Positions 54,047 to 61,339 of a stretch of DNA of 64,000 nucleotides are shown piece after piece. The translations under genes were made by a program, and so were the position numbers. This DNA comes from Paenibacillus sp. FJAT-29882 (GTDB lineage Bacteria; Bacillota; Bacilli; Bacillales; DSM-1321): assembly GCF_001510645.1 (NCBI RefSeq), contig NZ_LMVB01000001.1, positions 2,614,981-2,678,980 on the forward strand, in the 5' to 3' direction. The notes beneath the pieces are model-generated. The model did no database searches. It was not told the origin of the DNA and saw only the letters and a list, made by a program, of their open reading frames with translations. Numbering within the stretch: the stretch's first letter is position 1; every line of letters starts with the position of its first letter.

Positions 54047-54406
54047 ATGACTCGAATTCCAGAACACGACCGCAATATCATTGAAAAAGCACTCTATCTT
54101 CCTATGATCGTTACAATTTTCAATCGCGATTTACACATAATTGAGGGCAGTTCTTTCAAGATGAAGAGGCCTTACTTAGAAATGGTAGAAGCAGCGTTGA
54201 AATTAGTTCAATCCGATTTGGTTCAAGTTAGAAAATACTTAAAAAAAGAAAATATTAAGGTTAGCGAACTAAAGAGAGACCAGGAATTTACGATGTATTG
54301 CTTTTTATATAAAGGATATGAAGAGCACCATAATTATTTCAATCCACGATTAAAAAATAAGGTAGAAGAATTATTGCGAAGTTATTTCAAAGAAGTATTT
54401 ACCTAA
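54047..54406 (+). CDS. yhjD: YhjD family protein
   Basis: 119 residues, soluble, helix-rich, beginning MTRIPEHDRNIIEKAL. The ATG at 54047 has GAGGGATGAT five bases before it; the 31-codon upstream extension has no ribosome site. Size and place beside comK fit B. subtilis yhjD, which is described as sporulation-linked; function otherwise unknown. Confidence 0.8.
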   Translation: MTRIPEHDRNIIEKALYLPMIVTIFNRDLHIIEGSSFKMKRPYLEMVEAALKLVQSDLVQVRKYLKKENIKVSELKRDQEFTMYCFLYKGYEEHHNYFNPRLKNKVEELLRSYFKEVFT

Positions 54407-54430
54407 ATGGCTCTTTCATACCTTATCTAA

Positions 54431-54466
54431 GGAGACATAAGAAACACACAAATTCATCATGTCTCC
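54431..54466. terminator. Putative terminator between yhjD and comK
   Basis: GGAGACAT / ATGTCTCC hairpin with a 20-base loop, placed between the convergent stops. The U-tract is weak on both strands, so strength is uncertain. Confidence 0.5.
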
Positions 54467-54476
54467 GTTCCTCTTC

Positions 54477-55052
54477 TTATTCTTCAGTTTTTTTAGCTGA
54501 ATAATTGCGAGGGGTCTCTGAAGCTTCCATACTGTTATACATTCTGTGCAATCCATAAGCCATCTTTCCTGTCTCTTTATTTATTTTACTAATCTTAGAC
54601 TCAAGTTCTGCAGTTCTTTGCATTTGATTCGTGAATGAACCAATTGATATATTCACCTCTAACGTGATGTTGTTACGAAAATAAACTTGAACCATTCTAT
54701 TGTCTTTCTGTTTATACTTTATAACATGGTGATGCGCAATCCAAATGCAATCATCGTTTATGGGTGAAGTAGTTGGAAAAAAGAAAATAGGGTTTGTCTG
54801 ATCAATAATAATTGGCGCTTTATGAGTAACGCCAATTAATCGCCGTGTTCCACCTTTTCTTCCTTCATAGCTACTTCCAAAGTATTCACAGCTTTGATTG
54901 ATAATTACCTTGGGCTTGAATGGCGAGATAAATTCATCATTTGTTTCAACAACTTGCGAATAGATTTTGCTGCCGTATACGATCGACTTAATGAAACACG
55001 TAAATGGAGTAATTTCATAATTTTCGATTAATGATCGTTTTGATTTTTTCAC
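54477..55052 (-). CDS. comK: Competence transcription factor ComK
   Basis: 191 residues, close to the 192 of B. subtilis. Master activator of DNA-uptake genes, binding A/T-box pairs. The core CEYFGSSYEGRKGGTRRLIG, SHKPPI-like THKAPIIID and PIFFFPTTSP are diagnostic. The GTG at 55052 has GGAAGGGG nine bases upstream and gives the expected length. The C-terminus differs from B. subtilis: it ends in the basic SAKKTEE, not the MecA-recognised tail I recall. The divergent yhzC neighbour is conserved. Confidence 0.92.
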   Translation of the reverse strand: MKKSKRSLIENYEITPFTCFIKSIVYGSKIYSQVVETNDEFISPFKPKVIINQSCEYFGSSYEGRKGGTRRLIGVTHKAPIIIDQTNPIFFFPTTSPINDDCIWIAHHHVIKYKQKDNRMVQVYFRNNITLEVNISIGSFTNQMQRTAELESKISKINKETGKMAYGLHRMYNSMEASETPRNYSAKKTEE

Positions 55053-55112
55053 TTTTCTTTTCCCCTTCCTTTTTACATCATTCGGGATCAATAATATCAC
55101 AAAAAATAGTTA

Positions 55113-55141
55113 TTTATACCCATTTTGTGTACATTTAGCAA
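55113..55141 (-). promoter_or_regulatory. comK promoter
   Basis: Minus strand TTGCTA (55136-55141), a 17-base spacer and TATAAA (55113-55118). Further upstream (55185-55220) lie several A4/T4 tracts such as AAAATATTTTTTG and AAAATTTAAAATTTTT, which resemble ComK A/T boxes and suggest autoactivation, though spacing was not verified. Confidence 0.65.
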
Positions 55142-55214
55142 TTCTGTAACAAATTTACAAAGTCTAAACATTTCCACAAGAATTAAAATATTTTTTGAAA
55201 ATTTAAAATTTTTA

Positions 55215-55244
55215 TTGATTTTTCCTCTAAGGATTCCATATAAT
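55215..55244 (+). promoter_or_regulatory. yhzC promoter
   Basis: TTGATT (55215-55220), an 18-base spacer and TATAAT (55239-55244), 27 bases before the yhzC ATG, overlapping the A/T tracts upstream of comK. Confidence 0.65.
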
Positions 55245-55270
55245 AAAAAAAAGGTCAGGAGTGGATCTTC

Positions 55271-55507
55271 ATGAAAAATGAAAAATTACCTTCAGAATTA
55301 GTAAAGTCGTATTTGGCCAATAAGAAAAACCAGGACGCTTCACTGCAGGATACATTCATTGAGATGATTATTCACGAATCTATACTCATTAACAAAAGAA
55401 CACAGCTTGAACAGCAAATCAACCAAGCACTCGATGAGAGGAATAAGCCTTTATTTCTAAAATTAAGCAGCGAAATGAACGAATTGATAATAATGTTTGG
55501 TACTTAA
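55271..55507 (+). CDS. yhzC: IDEAL-domain small protein YhzC
   Basis: 78 residues. The C-terminal IDEAL domain (about 40-74) reads INQALDERNKPLFLKLSSEMNEL, a two-helix motif found in several Firmicute regulators. Divergent from comK, as in B. subtilis. AGGAGTGG precedes the ATG. Role unknown; proximity to comK may imply shared control. Confidence 0.85.
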   Translation: MKNEKLPSELVKSYLANKKNQDASLQDTFIEMIIHESILINKRTQLEQQINQALDERNKPLFLKLSSEMNELIIMFGT

Positions 55508-55532
55508 GAACAAAAGCGCAAGCGCCTTGTTC
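55508..55532. repeat. Short GCGCAAGCGC-type hairpin repeat
   Basis: GAACAAAAGCGC / GCGCCTTGTTC pair across an AA loop. It starts on the base after the yhzC stop codon. I recall this GCGCAAGCGC text as a common intergenic repeat in Bacillus genomes. The following 55533-55650 shows no further structure I can name. Confidence 0.7.
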
Positions 55533-55652
55533 AACCTTGAAAACACTCGCAGTCCATTCGGTTGAGATCGTTCTTTTACTTCTTAAGCTAGTGTGATGTG
55601 ACAAGAGGAGGTAGGCAACTTGCCCCCCAAAAATGAGGTTGTCTACAAAAGA

Positions 55653-55738
55653 AAAAGGTCTGACCCCACCATTCTTCACACAGAATAAATACGTGTATAA
55701 CACGATAGCTGTATGAAGAGTGTGCGGTCAGACCCTTA
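55653..55738. repeat. Dispersed repeat family A, copy 9
   Basis: AAAGGTCTGACCCCACCATTCTTC / GAAGAGTGTGCGGTCAGACCCTT with a good inner pair (TACGTGT/ACACGATA). Between the convergent yhzC and the second yitT paralogue. Confidence 0.9.
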
Positions 55739-55758
55739 TGAAACTCTTACTTTCTCCA

Positions 55759-56571
55759 CTATTTTCCTCTATCAAACATCCCCATTACCTCGGTCGTTTC
55801 CGTAATATTAACAAATGCATTCGAATCGATTTCATTAATCATCAATTTAACATCCGTTAACTGATAGCGAGTAATCACTGTCATAAGAATTTTTCGACTT
55901 TCCCCTGTGTATGCGCCCTCTCCATCCATTACTGTAATCCCTCGATAAAGGTTAGCAAGCAGCTTCTCCTTCATCTCATCCCCCTTATTTGTAATGATCA
56001 TTAATGTTAATTTAATATGGTTCGTATGAATCGTATCGATGATCTTTCCTGTTGCATAAATTGCAACGAGTGTATGAAGAGCCGCATCCCAATCAAACAC
56101 AAAGCCAGAGATGATAACAACAATAGCATTCATTGCCGAAATTAACGCTCCCAGCGGAAAGTCTCTCTTCTTAGTAAGCAGCATCGCAATTATATCAAAG
56201 CCACCCGAAGATCCGGATGCCCGAAAAATAATCCCGATCCCAATTCCCGTAATAACACCGCCGAACAGCGATGACAGGATCGCTTCATTTGAGATTGCTT
56301 GAACAGGAACCACATACAAAGTAACTGAAAGCACGACGACAGACAAAATTGTATACCCAATAAAACGTTTTCCTAATTTCATAACTCCGAATATTAATAA
56401 AGGTAAATTAAGCAGAAAGTTCAAAATTCCGGTATTGAAGGGTGTAATGATTCCAAGCATAATCGCAATCCCGCTAAGTCCGCTGCTTAAAATTTGATGG
56501 GGAATCAAAAATAAATTATAAGCAACCCCAACAATGATGGAGCCAATTATTATGACCAAAATATTACGCAT
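55759..56571 (-). CDS. YitT family membrane protein, paralogue 2
   Basis: 270 residues; same layout as the 24-kb paralogue: five to six N-terminal helices with GSSGGFDIIAMLLTK, then a DUF2179-type domain ending IDSNAFVNITETTEV. The ATG at 56571 follows AAAGGGAGAG; the longer frame lacks a ribosome site. Several YitT paralogues per genome are normal in Bacillus. Function unknown. Confidence 0.87.
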   Translation of the reverse strand: MRNILVIIIGSIIVGVAYNLFLIPHQILSSGLSGIAIMLGIITPFNTGILNFLLNLPLLIFGVMKLGKRFIGYTILSVVVLSVTLYVVPVQAISNEAILSSLFGGVITGIGIGIIFRASGSSGGFDIIAMLLTKKRDFPLGALISAMNAIVVIISGFVFDWDAALHTLVAIYATGKIIDTIHTNHIKLTLMIITNKGDEMKEKLLANLYRGITVMDGEGAYTGESRKILMTVITRYQLTDVKLMINEIDSNAFVNITETTEVMGMFDRGK

Positions 56572-56871
56572 AACTACTCTCCCTTTAAACCAGTGATATT
56601 TCCTGATCATTTAAAGCCACAAAAGACTCCTCTGTCCACAGAAATAATTGTTCGGTTTAGATATTTTTTCTACTAATGATTATTATTATAGTAGAGAAAT
56701 AAAGGAAAAATAATTTAATAGTCTTTTCAGATTATATAGGAAATTCCTTAGGGGATACATGATAAGAAAAACTGTCATCTACTATAGGTCACAAAAATAA
56801 TTATTCTAATATATATTCTATATTCGAATATGTCAGGTGTATGAATTGACACTAAAACTCATTGCAAAATG

Positions 56872-56930
56872 TATAAAATGAAACTTCAATCAATGGGGTT
56901 TTCTTCATCCCCCTACGCTTCTTCGATCTA
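56872..56930 (+). repeat. Dispersed repeat family C, truncated copy
   Basis: TATAAAATGAAACTTCAATCAATGGGG followed by TTTTCTTCATCCCCC matches the left edge of copy 1; similarity then stops. The rest of the 430-base gap (56611-56871) is AT-rich with no ORF or hairpin of note. Confidence 0.72.
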
Positions 56931-56981
56931 TCTAAGTCTTTAAGCGCCGTTAATGTAAAATACATTCTTTTCTTACAAAAA

Positions 56982-57007
56982 AATAAACTGACCGAAGTCA
57001 GCTTATT
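56982..57007 (-). terminator. Terminator overlapping the yhfN stop codon
   Basis: Minus strand AATAAGCTGAC-TTCG-GTCAGTTTATT then TTTTT; a UUCG tetraloop hairpin whose first arm includes the yhfN stop region. Confidence 0.85.
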
Positions 57008-58274
57008 CATTCTGATTACTCGTATCATATTGATCAAGCGTTGAAATTCTCTCGAGCATGGAGGGGTGTGTGTAGCGAAACCATTTCACGAGCAAAGGAG
57101 GATTCACTTGACTTAACCCAGCTCTTGTCAACTCCTGAAAGGAACTAATTGCAGCATCTTTATCTTGAGTCATTTCAATCGCATAGTGGTCCGCTCGGCT
57201 TTCCTGATACCTTGACACATAATTAGATAAAGGACTGGAAGCGAACAATAAAATAGATGTAATCAATAAAAATAATGGGAATGAACGAATGCTGCTAACT
57301 TCTGATATGTTTAGAACTTTCCCCCAGCGCCTAATGGTATAATTCATCAATTTCGCAGTGAACCATAAACCAACAAGCGTTAAGACTAAATAACCTGCAA
57401 TTCCGAAATAAATATGTTTTTCCACATAGTGCCCCATCTCGTGCGCCATGATAAAGAGAATTTCTTGATCATTAAGCCGACTCAAAGTCGTATCCCATAA
57501 AACAATTCGGGAATTGGAGCCGATTCCCGTGACATATGCATTCAAGGCATTCGTTTTTTCCGCCATATTCACTTCATATACATGCTCAGATGGAATATTC
57601 GCTTTATCTGCCATATCTAATATCTTTGTTTCTAATTCCTTGTTTTTAAGCGGATAAAAGTCATTATAAAGTGGATCAATAACTACCGGCTGAACGAACA
57701 TGATAAATAATGAAAAAGGAATCGTCAAAACCCAGGCATACAGCCACCATTTCTTCGCACTTTTTTTCATCAGCCAATATAAAACAGAGACAATAAGAAT
57801 CATCGTCCCGAAATCGACCCAAAACTCAATCACTCCATCCTTCATCCATGAAGTAAAAGATTGAGTACTGATTCCATAGCTCTTGCCTAAGGTGTAGCGA
57901 TAATAATTAAGCGGGAACACAACAACATAACTCAACAAAGATAACCAAAATAAATAAATAGCATTTTGAACAATTTTCCACTTCGTTTGCGATAAAGACC
58001 ATTTTTCAAACCCTCGGGAAATGCCAAATGCTAAAATAAGAAAATAAAATAACCAATCAAATGGAATCGCCGCAAAAAACAGAAAATTTCTGATTTTCGA
58101 ATACTCTTCACTCAATACCCATTCCCTTTCACTCAAAAAAACAGCTGGATCTGCAACCGTTCCTTTTAAAGCTTCAGGTATAATAGATTGGGCTCCGTGA
58201 AATATATACACATACATACCAGCTATATATAAACCAAATAAAACGATTGCAGTTAAGACCGATTTTCTTACCAT
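57003..58274 (-). CDS. yhfN: M48 family membrane metalloprotease (Ste24/CAAX-protease type)
   Basis: 423 residues. About seven transmembrane helices; zinc motif HEMGH (278-282) with the third ligand in ESRADHYAIE further on. Same architecture as Ste24/HtpX-type proteases; bacterial substrates unknown as bacteria lack CAAX prenylation. The place near lplJ and yhfI matches B. subtilis yhfN. Confidence 0.92.
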   Translation of the reverse strand: MVRKSVLTAIVLFGLYIAGMYVYIFHGAQSIIPEALKGTVADPAVFLSEREWVLSEEYSKIRNFLFFAAIPFDWLFYFLILAFGISRGFEKWSLSQTKWKIVQNAIYLFWLSLLSYVVVFPLNYYRYTLGKSYGISTQSFTSWMKDGVIEFWVDFGTMILIVSVLYWLMKKSAKKWWLYAWVLTIPFSLFIMFVQPVVIDPLYNDFYPLKNKELETKILDMADKANIPSEHVYEVNMAEKTNALNAYVTGIGSNSRIVLWDTTLSRLNDQEILFIMAHEMGHYVEKHIYFGIAGYLVLTLVGLWFTAKLMNYTIRRWGKVLNISEVSSIRSFPLFLLITSILLFASSPLSNYVSRYQESRADHYAIEMTQDKDAAISSFQELTRAGLSQVNPPLLVKWFRYTHPSMLERISTLDQYDTSNQNE

Positions 58275-58371
58275 AATCCAACCCCTTCCTTATCACTTCC
58301 TACTTTAAGTGTAGTACATAACGGACAAGTTAGAACCATTTCCTAATATTGAAATTGTAAGTTTTGTGCAA

Positions 58372-58893
58372 CTAACCTTCATGATTTCTTACTTTTTCAA
58401 TCATTTCATCAAGACGGATAATGCTTTTTTTTGCACGCTCAAAATCAATCTTTCGATAATGATGGAGACCACCTTCTTCTTCGTCTTTCTCATCAGCCCA
58501 TTTTACAATTTGTTGAAGTGGCGTGCGAATAATGTCATTTGTAGGTAGAAATGAATCAGTATGGAATAGAATCGCGAGGGATATGGTTTTGGCTTGGATT
58601 GGATTTTCTCCAAGTCGAATAAGTAGCTTATGAGCTCTTTCTGCTCCTTTTATTGCATGTATATCATTTTGTTTATAAAGGTCATAATCCCACTTCCCAT
58701 TTTTATACCATGTAAAATGTCCCATATCATGAAGCAAACCGGCTTTGGCAGCTATATCGACGTCCACATTCTGCTCTTTAGCCAAGTGAAAGGCATGGTA
58801 TGCAACAGCAATAGCGTGCACTAACCCAGAACGGTTTAAATATTTCTGTGTAATATGATGTTGAAATATATCAAGTAGGGTCACGTCTCTCAT
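58372..58893 (-). CDS. HD-domain phosphohydrolase
   Basis: 173 residues. The HD metal site shows H33 (YHAFHLA), H55-D56 (LLHDMGHF) and a distal histidine in LFHTDSF. Typical of the small YedJ/YqeK-like HD family acting on phosphoesters or nucleotides; substrate unknown. Monocistronic, divergent-free, with GAGGGGATTG before the ATG. Confidence 0.85.
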   Translation of the reverse strand: MRDVTLLDIFQHHITQKYLNRSGLVHAIAVAYHAFHLAKEQNVDVDIAAKAGLLHDMGHFTWYKNGKWDYDLYKQNDIHAIKGAERAHKLLIRLGENPIQAKTISLAILFHTDSFLPTNDIIRTPLQQIVKWADEKDEEEGGLHHYRKIDFERAKKSIIRLDEMIEKVRNHEG

Positions 58894-59009
58894 TCAATCC
58901 CCTCCTCTATTATAGTAAGCTTATTGTCAAGCCTGAATTTTTTAAATGTTATCTTATCGAATATGCAGAAATTTTTCAAGTGGAACATCATAATGCTCTT
59001 TAAGCGGTT

Positions 59010-59119
59010 GTTCAAAAAGTCCGGTAAAAAGATTGAGAATCGCATCAAAGATCTGTCTTCCGGGTCCTCTTGAGATGCGCTCCTCGAACTTCTCGGCTCT
59101 TTTATCCTCCCTTTTGAAC
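59010..59119 (-). repeat. Dispersed repeat family D, copy 2
   Basis: 110 bp, terminal inverted repeats GTTCAAAAAG / CTTTTGAAC. Matches the reverse complement of copy 1 (TCCGGTAAAAA, CCGGGTCCTC, GCGCTCCTCGAACTTCTCGG, TTTATCCTCC). It stands in the gap between the HD gene and lplJ, of which the rest is plain AT-rich DNA. Confidence 0.85.
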
Positions 59120-59234
59120 ATGTACTTTAAGGAGTATTATAAAAATATGGCCTTATTATTCTATTCAGCCTAATAATCACAAGTTCACGATAGAGTTCTT
59201 GTAATCGCCAGTGATTTATCTATAAAAGAAAACT

Positions 59235-59276
59235 AAAAGCCCCATCTATCGAACAAACGATATATGGCGGCTTTTT
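59235..59276 (-). terminator. Terminator of lplJ
   Basis: AAAAGCC ... GGCTTTT with a long stem (ATATATCG/CGATAGAT) and a six-base loop, 11 bases after the lplJ stop. Confidence 0.82.
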
Positions 59277-59286
59277 ACATTTTCTA

Positions 59287-60276
59287 TCAGTAAATAAGAT
59301 TAATAACTTCTTCTTTTGTTACATTCCCAAAGTAATGCTTCACATCAACATCTGCTAAGACGCGCTCAATTTCAGTGCGTTCATAGCGAATCCCCGTAAG
59401 TTTCTCTTCAATTTCGCTCACGTCGCCGACACCAAAGAAATCTCCATATACTTTACAGTTTTCAATTTTTCCTTTATTCACTTCTAAGCGAATATCAATT
59501 GACCCGACCGGAAAGCGGTGTGAATGTTGTAAGTTGAACTTCGGTGATTTACCATAGTTCCAATCCCAGTTTTGGTAACGTTCTTTAGAAATCTCATTAA
59601 TTTTTGCCCAATCCTCTTCCGTTAAAACATACTCGGGAATGGTTTCTTTTTCTTCGTAGATATATTTAAGAATCAAAGAACGGAATTCTTCAATGGTCAT
59701 GGGTTCTTCAAGGAACTCTGCGATATTGGCTACACGACTTCTGACCGATTTAATTCCTTTCGATTCGATCTTGTCCTTTTTCACTTTTAAACTTGAGACA
59801 ATATGATCCATTTCGGAATTAAACAAAAGCGTACCATGCGTGAACATGCGGCCTCTCGTACTGAATTGGGCGATACCGGAGATCTTTCTGCCTTCAGCTA
59901 GAATATCATTCCTCCCGCTTATTTCTGCGTTAATCCCCAGCTTACTAAGCGCCTTAACAACAGGCTCGGTGAATTTCTTAAAGTCATGGAAGCTTTGACC
60001 GTCATCCTTAGTAATGAAACTAAAGTTTAAGTTTCCAAAGTCATGATACACAGCACCACCACCCGAAAGTCTTCGAACCACTTTAATTCCATTATTCTCG
60101 ACATATTCTGTATTGATCTCTTCAATCGTATTTTGGTTTTTACCGATAATGATGGACGGACCATTGATGTAAAATAATAAATACGTTTCATTTATATCAA
60201 GGTTTTTTAATATGTATTCTTCAATAGCAAGATTCATTTGCGGATCGTGAATCCCTTTATTATCTACAAAGATCAT
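59287..60276 (-). CDS. lplJ: Lipoate-protein ligase LplJ
   Basis: 329 residues. Activates scavenged lipoate with ATP and transfers it to apo-dehydrogenase E2 and GcvH. Visible: RRLSGGGAVYHDFGNLNFS (lipoyl-AMP loop), GRKISGIAQFSTRGRMFTHGTLL with the catalytic lysine, and the C-terminal accessory domain. AAAGGAGG precedes ATG 60276. Name by similarity to B. subtilis LplJ (YhfJ) and the yhfI neighbour. Confidence 0.93.
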   Translation of the reverse strand: MIFVDNKGIHDPQMNLAIEEYILKNLDINETYLLFYINGPSIIIGKNQNTIEEINTEYVENNGIKVVRRLSGGGAVYHDFGNLNFSFITKDDGQSFHDFKKFTEPVVKALSKLGINAEISGRNDILAEGRKISGIAQFSTRGRMFTHGTLLFNSEMDHIVSSLKVKKDKIESKGIKSVRSRVANIAEFLEEPMTIEEFRSLILKYIYEEKETIPEYVLTEEDWAKINEISKERYQNWDWNYGKSPKFNLQHSHRFPVGSIDIRLEVNKGKIENCKVYGDFFGVGDVSEIEEKLTGIRYERTEIERVLADVDVKHYFGNVTKEEVINLIY

Positions 60277-60307
60277 TCGTGTTTCCTCCTTTATTTTACC
60301 TAAAAAA

Positions 60308-61042
60308 TCACAATTGAAATTCCATGCCACTTCTAGCAAGGGCAATTTCACGTTTAAATACTTCTCCTGCTTCTTTTTTCAACTGTTGTATATCTCCATA
60401 ATGTGGCAAGTGAGTAAGCATGAGCAAGTGGGCATCAGCAAGATGCGCAATCATCCCCGCTTCTCTTGCGGTCATATGACCTGCTGATGAGCCATCTGTA
60501 TGTCCGTAAAGACTACTCTCACATAATAACACTTTCGCATCTTTTGCAAAAATCGACAACTCTTCCATATACGAACTATCTCCTGTATAGACAATGGATT
60601 CGCCATTCACCTCAAGTTTCATGGCAAAGCAAGGAACAGGATGCTTTGTTCTTAAAAAAGTAAAAGTAAATGGGCCAATTAAAAGAGGCTCGTCCTCTTT
60701 ATATGCAATCCCCTTTGTAATATCTTTATAAGTTAGCTTTTTAAATTCTCCTTCGTCTAAATGATGACCATAGATTGGCAGTGTTTTTTTCGGATTCCCT
60801 AAAAAACTACCAATTAGCAAGGCGTGCTGAAGTACACCGATATCTGCAATATGATCCGGATGATAGTGAGTTAATACAACAGCATCTAATTTTTCCGGTT
60901 GCATATGGTTTTGCAGTTGAGCCAAAACACCGCTACCACAATCGAGCAGCACCCTGTAATCTCCATATTCCACAAGATAACCTGAAGATGCTTCATTCTT
61001 TGCAGGATAGCCGCCCCAGCAACCTATTACAGTAATTTTCAT
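60308..61042 (-). CDS. yhfI: Metallo-beta-lactamase fold hydrolase YhfI
   Basis: 244 residues. MBL motif HYHPDH (59-64), with GDSSYM (motif 4 aspartate), CESSLYGH and the final LTHLPHYGD. RNase Z-like subfamily; substrate unknown. Cytosolic. Located 31 bases upstream of lplJ in the same direction, likely co-transcribed as in B. subtilis (yhfI-lplJ). Confidence 0.9.
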   Translation of the reverse strand: MKITVIGCWGGYPAKNEASSGYLVEYGDYRVLLDCGSGVLAQLQNHMQPEKLDAVVLTHYHPDHIADIGVLQHALLIGSFLGNPKKTLPIYGHHLDEGEFKKLTYKDITKGIAYKEDEPLLIGPFTFTFLRTKHPVPCFAMKLEVNGESIVYTGDSSYMEELSIFAKDAKVLLCESSLYGHTDGSSAGHMTAREAGMIAHLADAHLLMLTHLPHYGDIQQLKKEAGEVFKREIALARSGMEFQL

Positions 61043-61242
61043 ACAACAATCTCCTCCTGTGGTGATTTCGATAAGAGAAACGCATACGCTTTTTTCACCC
61101 CAAAGGTTAGGCTTTAGCGTAATTAGTCGCTTACATTAGACATCAAAACCTATACTTATATATTAAATATATCGTATTATCCTGTTCTTTTCATCTTTTA
61201 CCTATTCAAGTTAAACCTTTACACAAATGGGCTGTTCCATAA

Positions 61243-61337
61243 CGAAAAGGTCTAAACCCCACACCAACTATATACGGTTAATATGAAGTGTAATAACACA
61301 ATTAAACCATGTATATAGTGTGAAGTTAGACCCTTTT
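61243..61337. repeat. Dispersed repeat family A, copy 10
   Basis: CGAAAAGGTCTAAACCCCACAC / GTGTGAAGTTAGACCCTTTTA with the inner pair TATATACGG / CCATGTATATA. The right edge stands two bases from the yhgE stop (61340). Confidence 0.9.
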
Positions 61338-61339
61338 AT

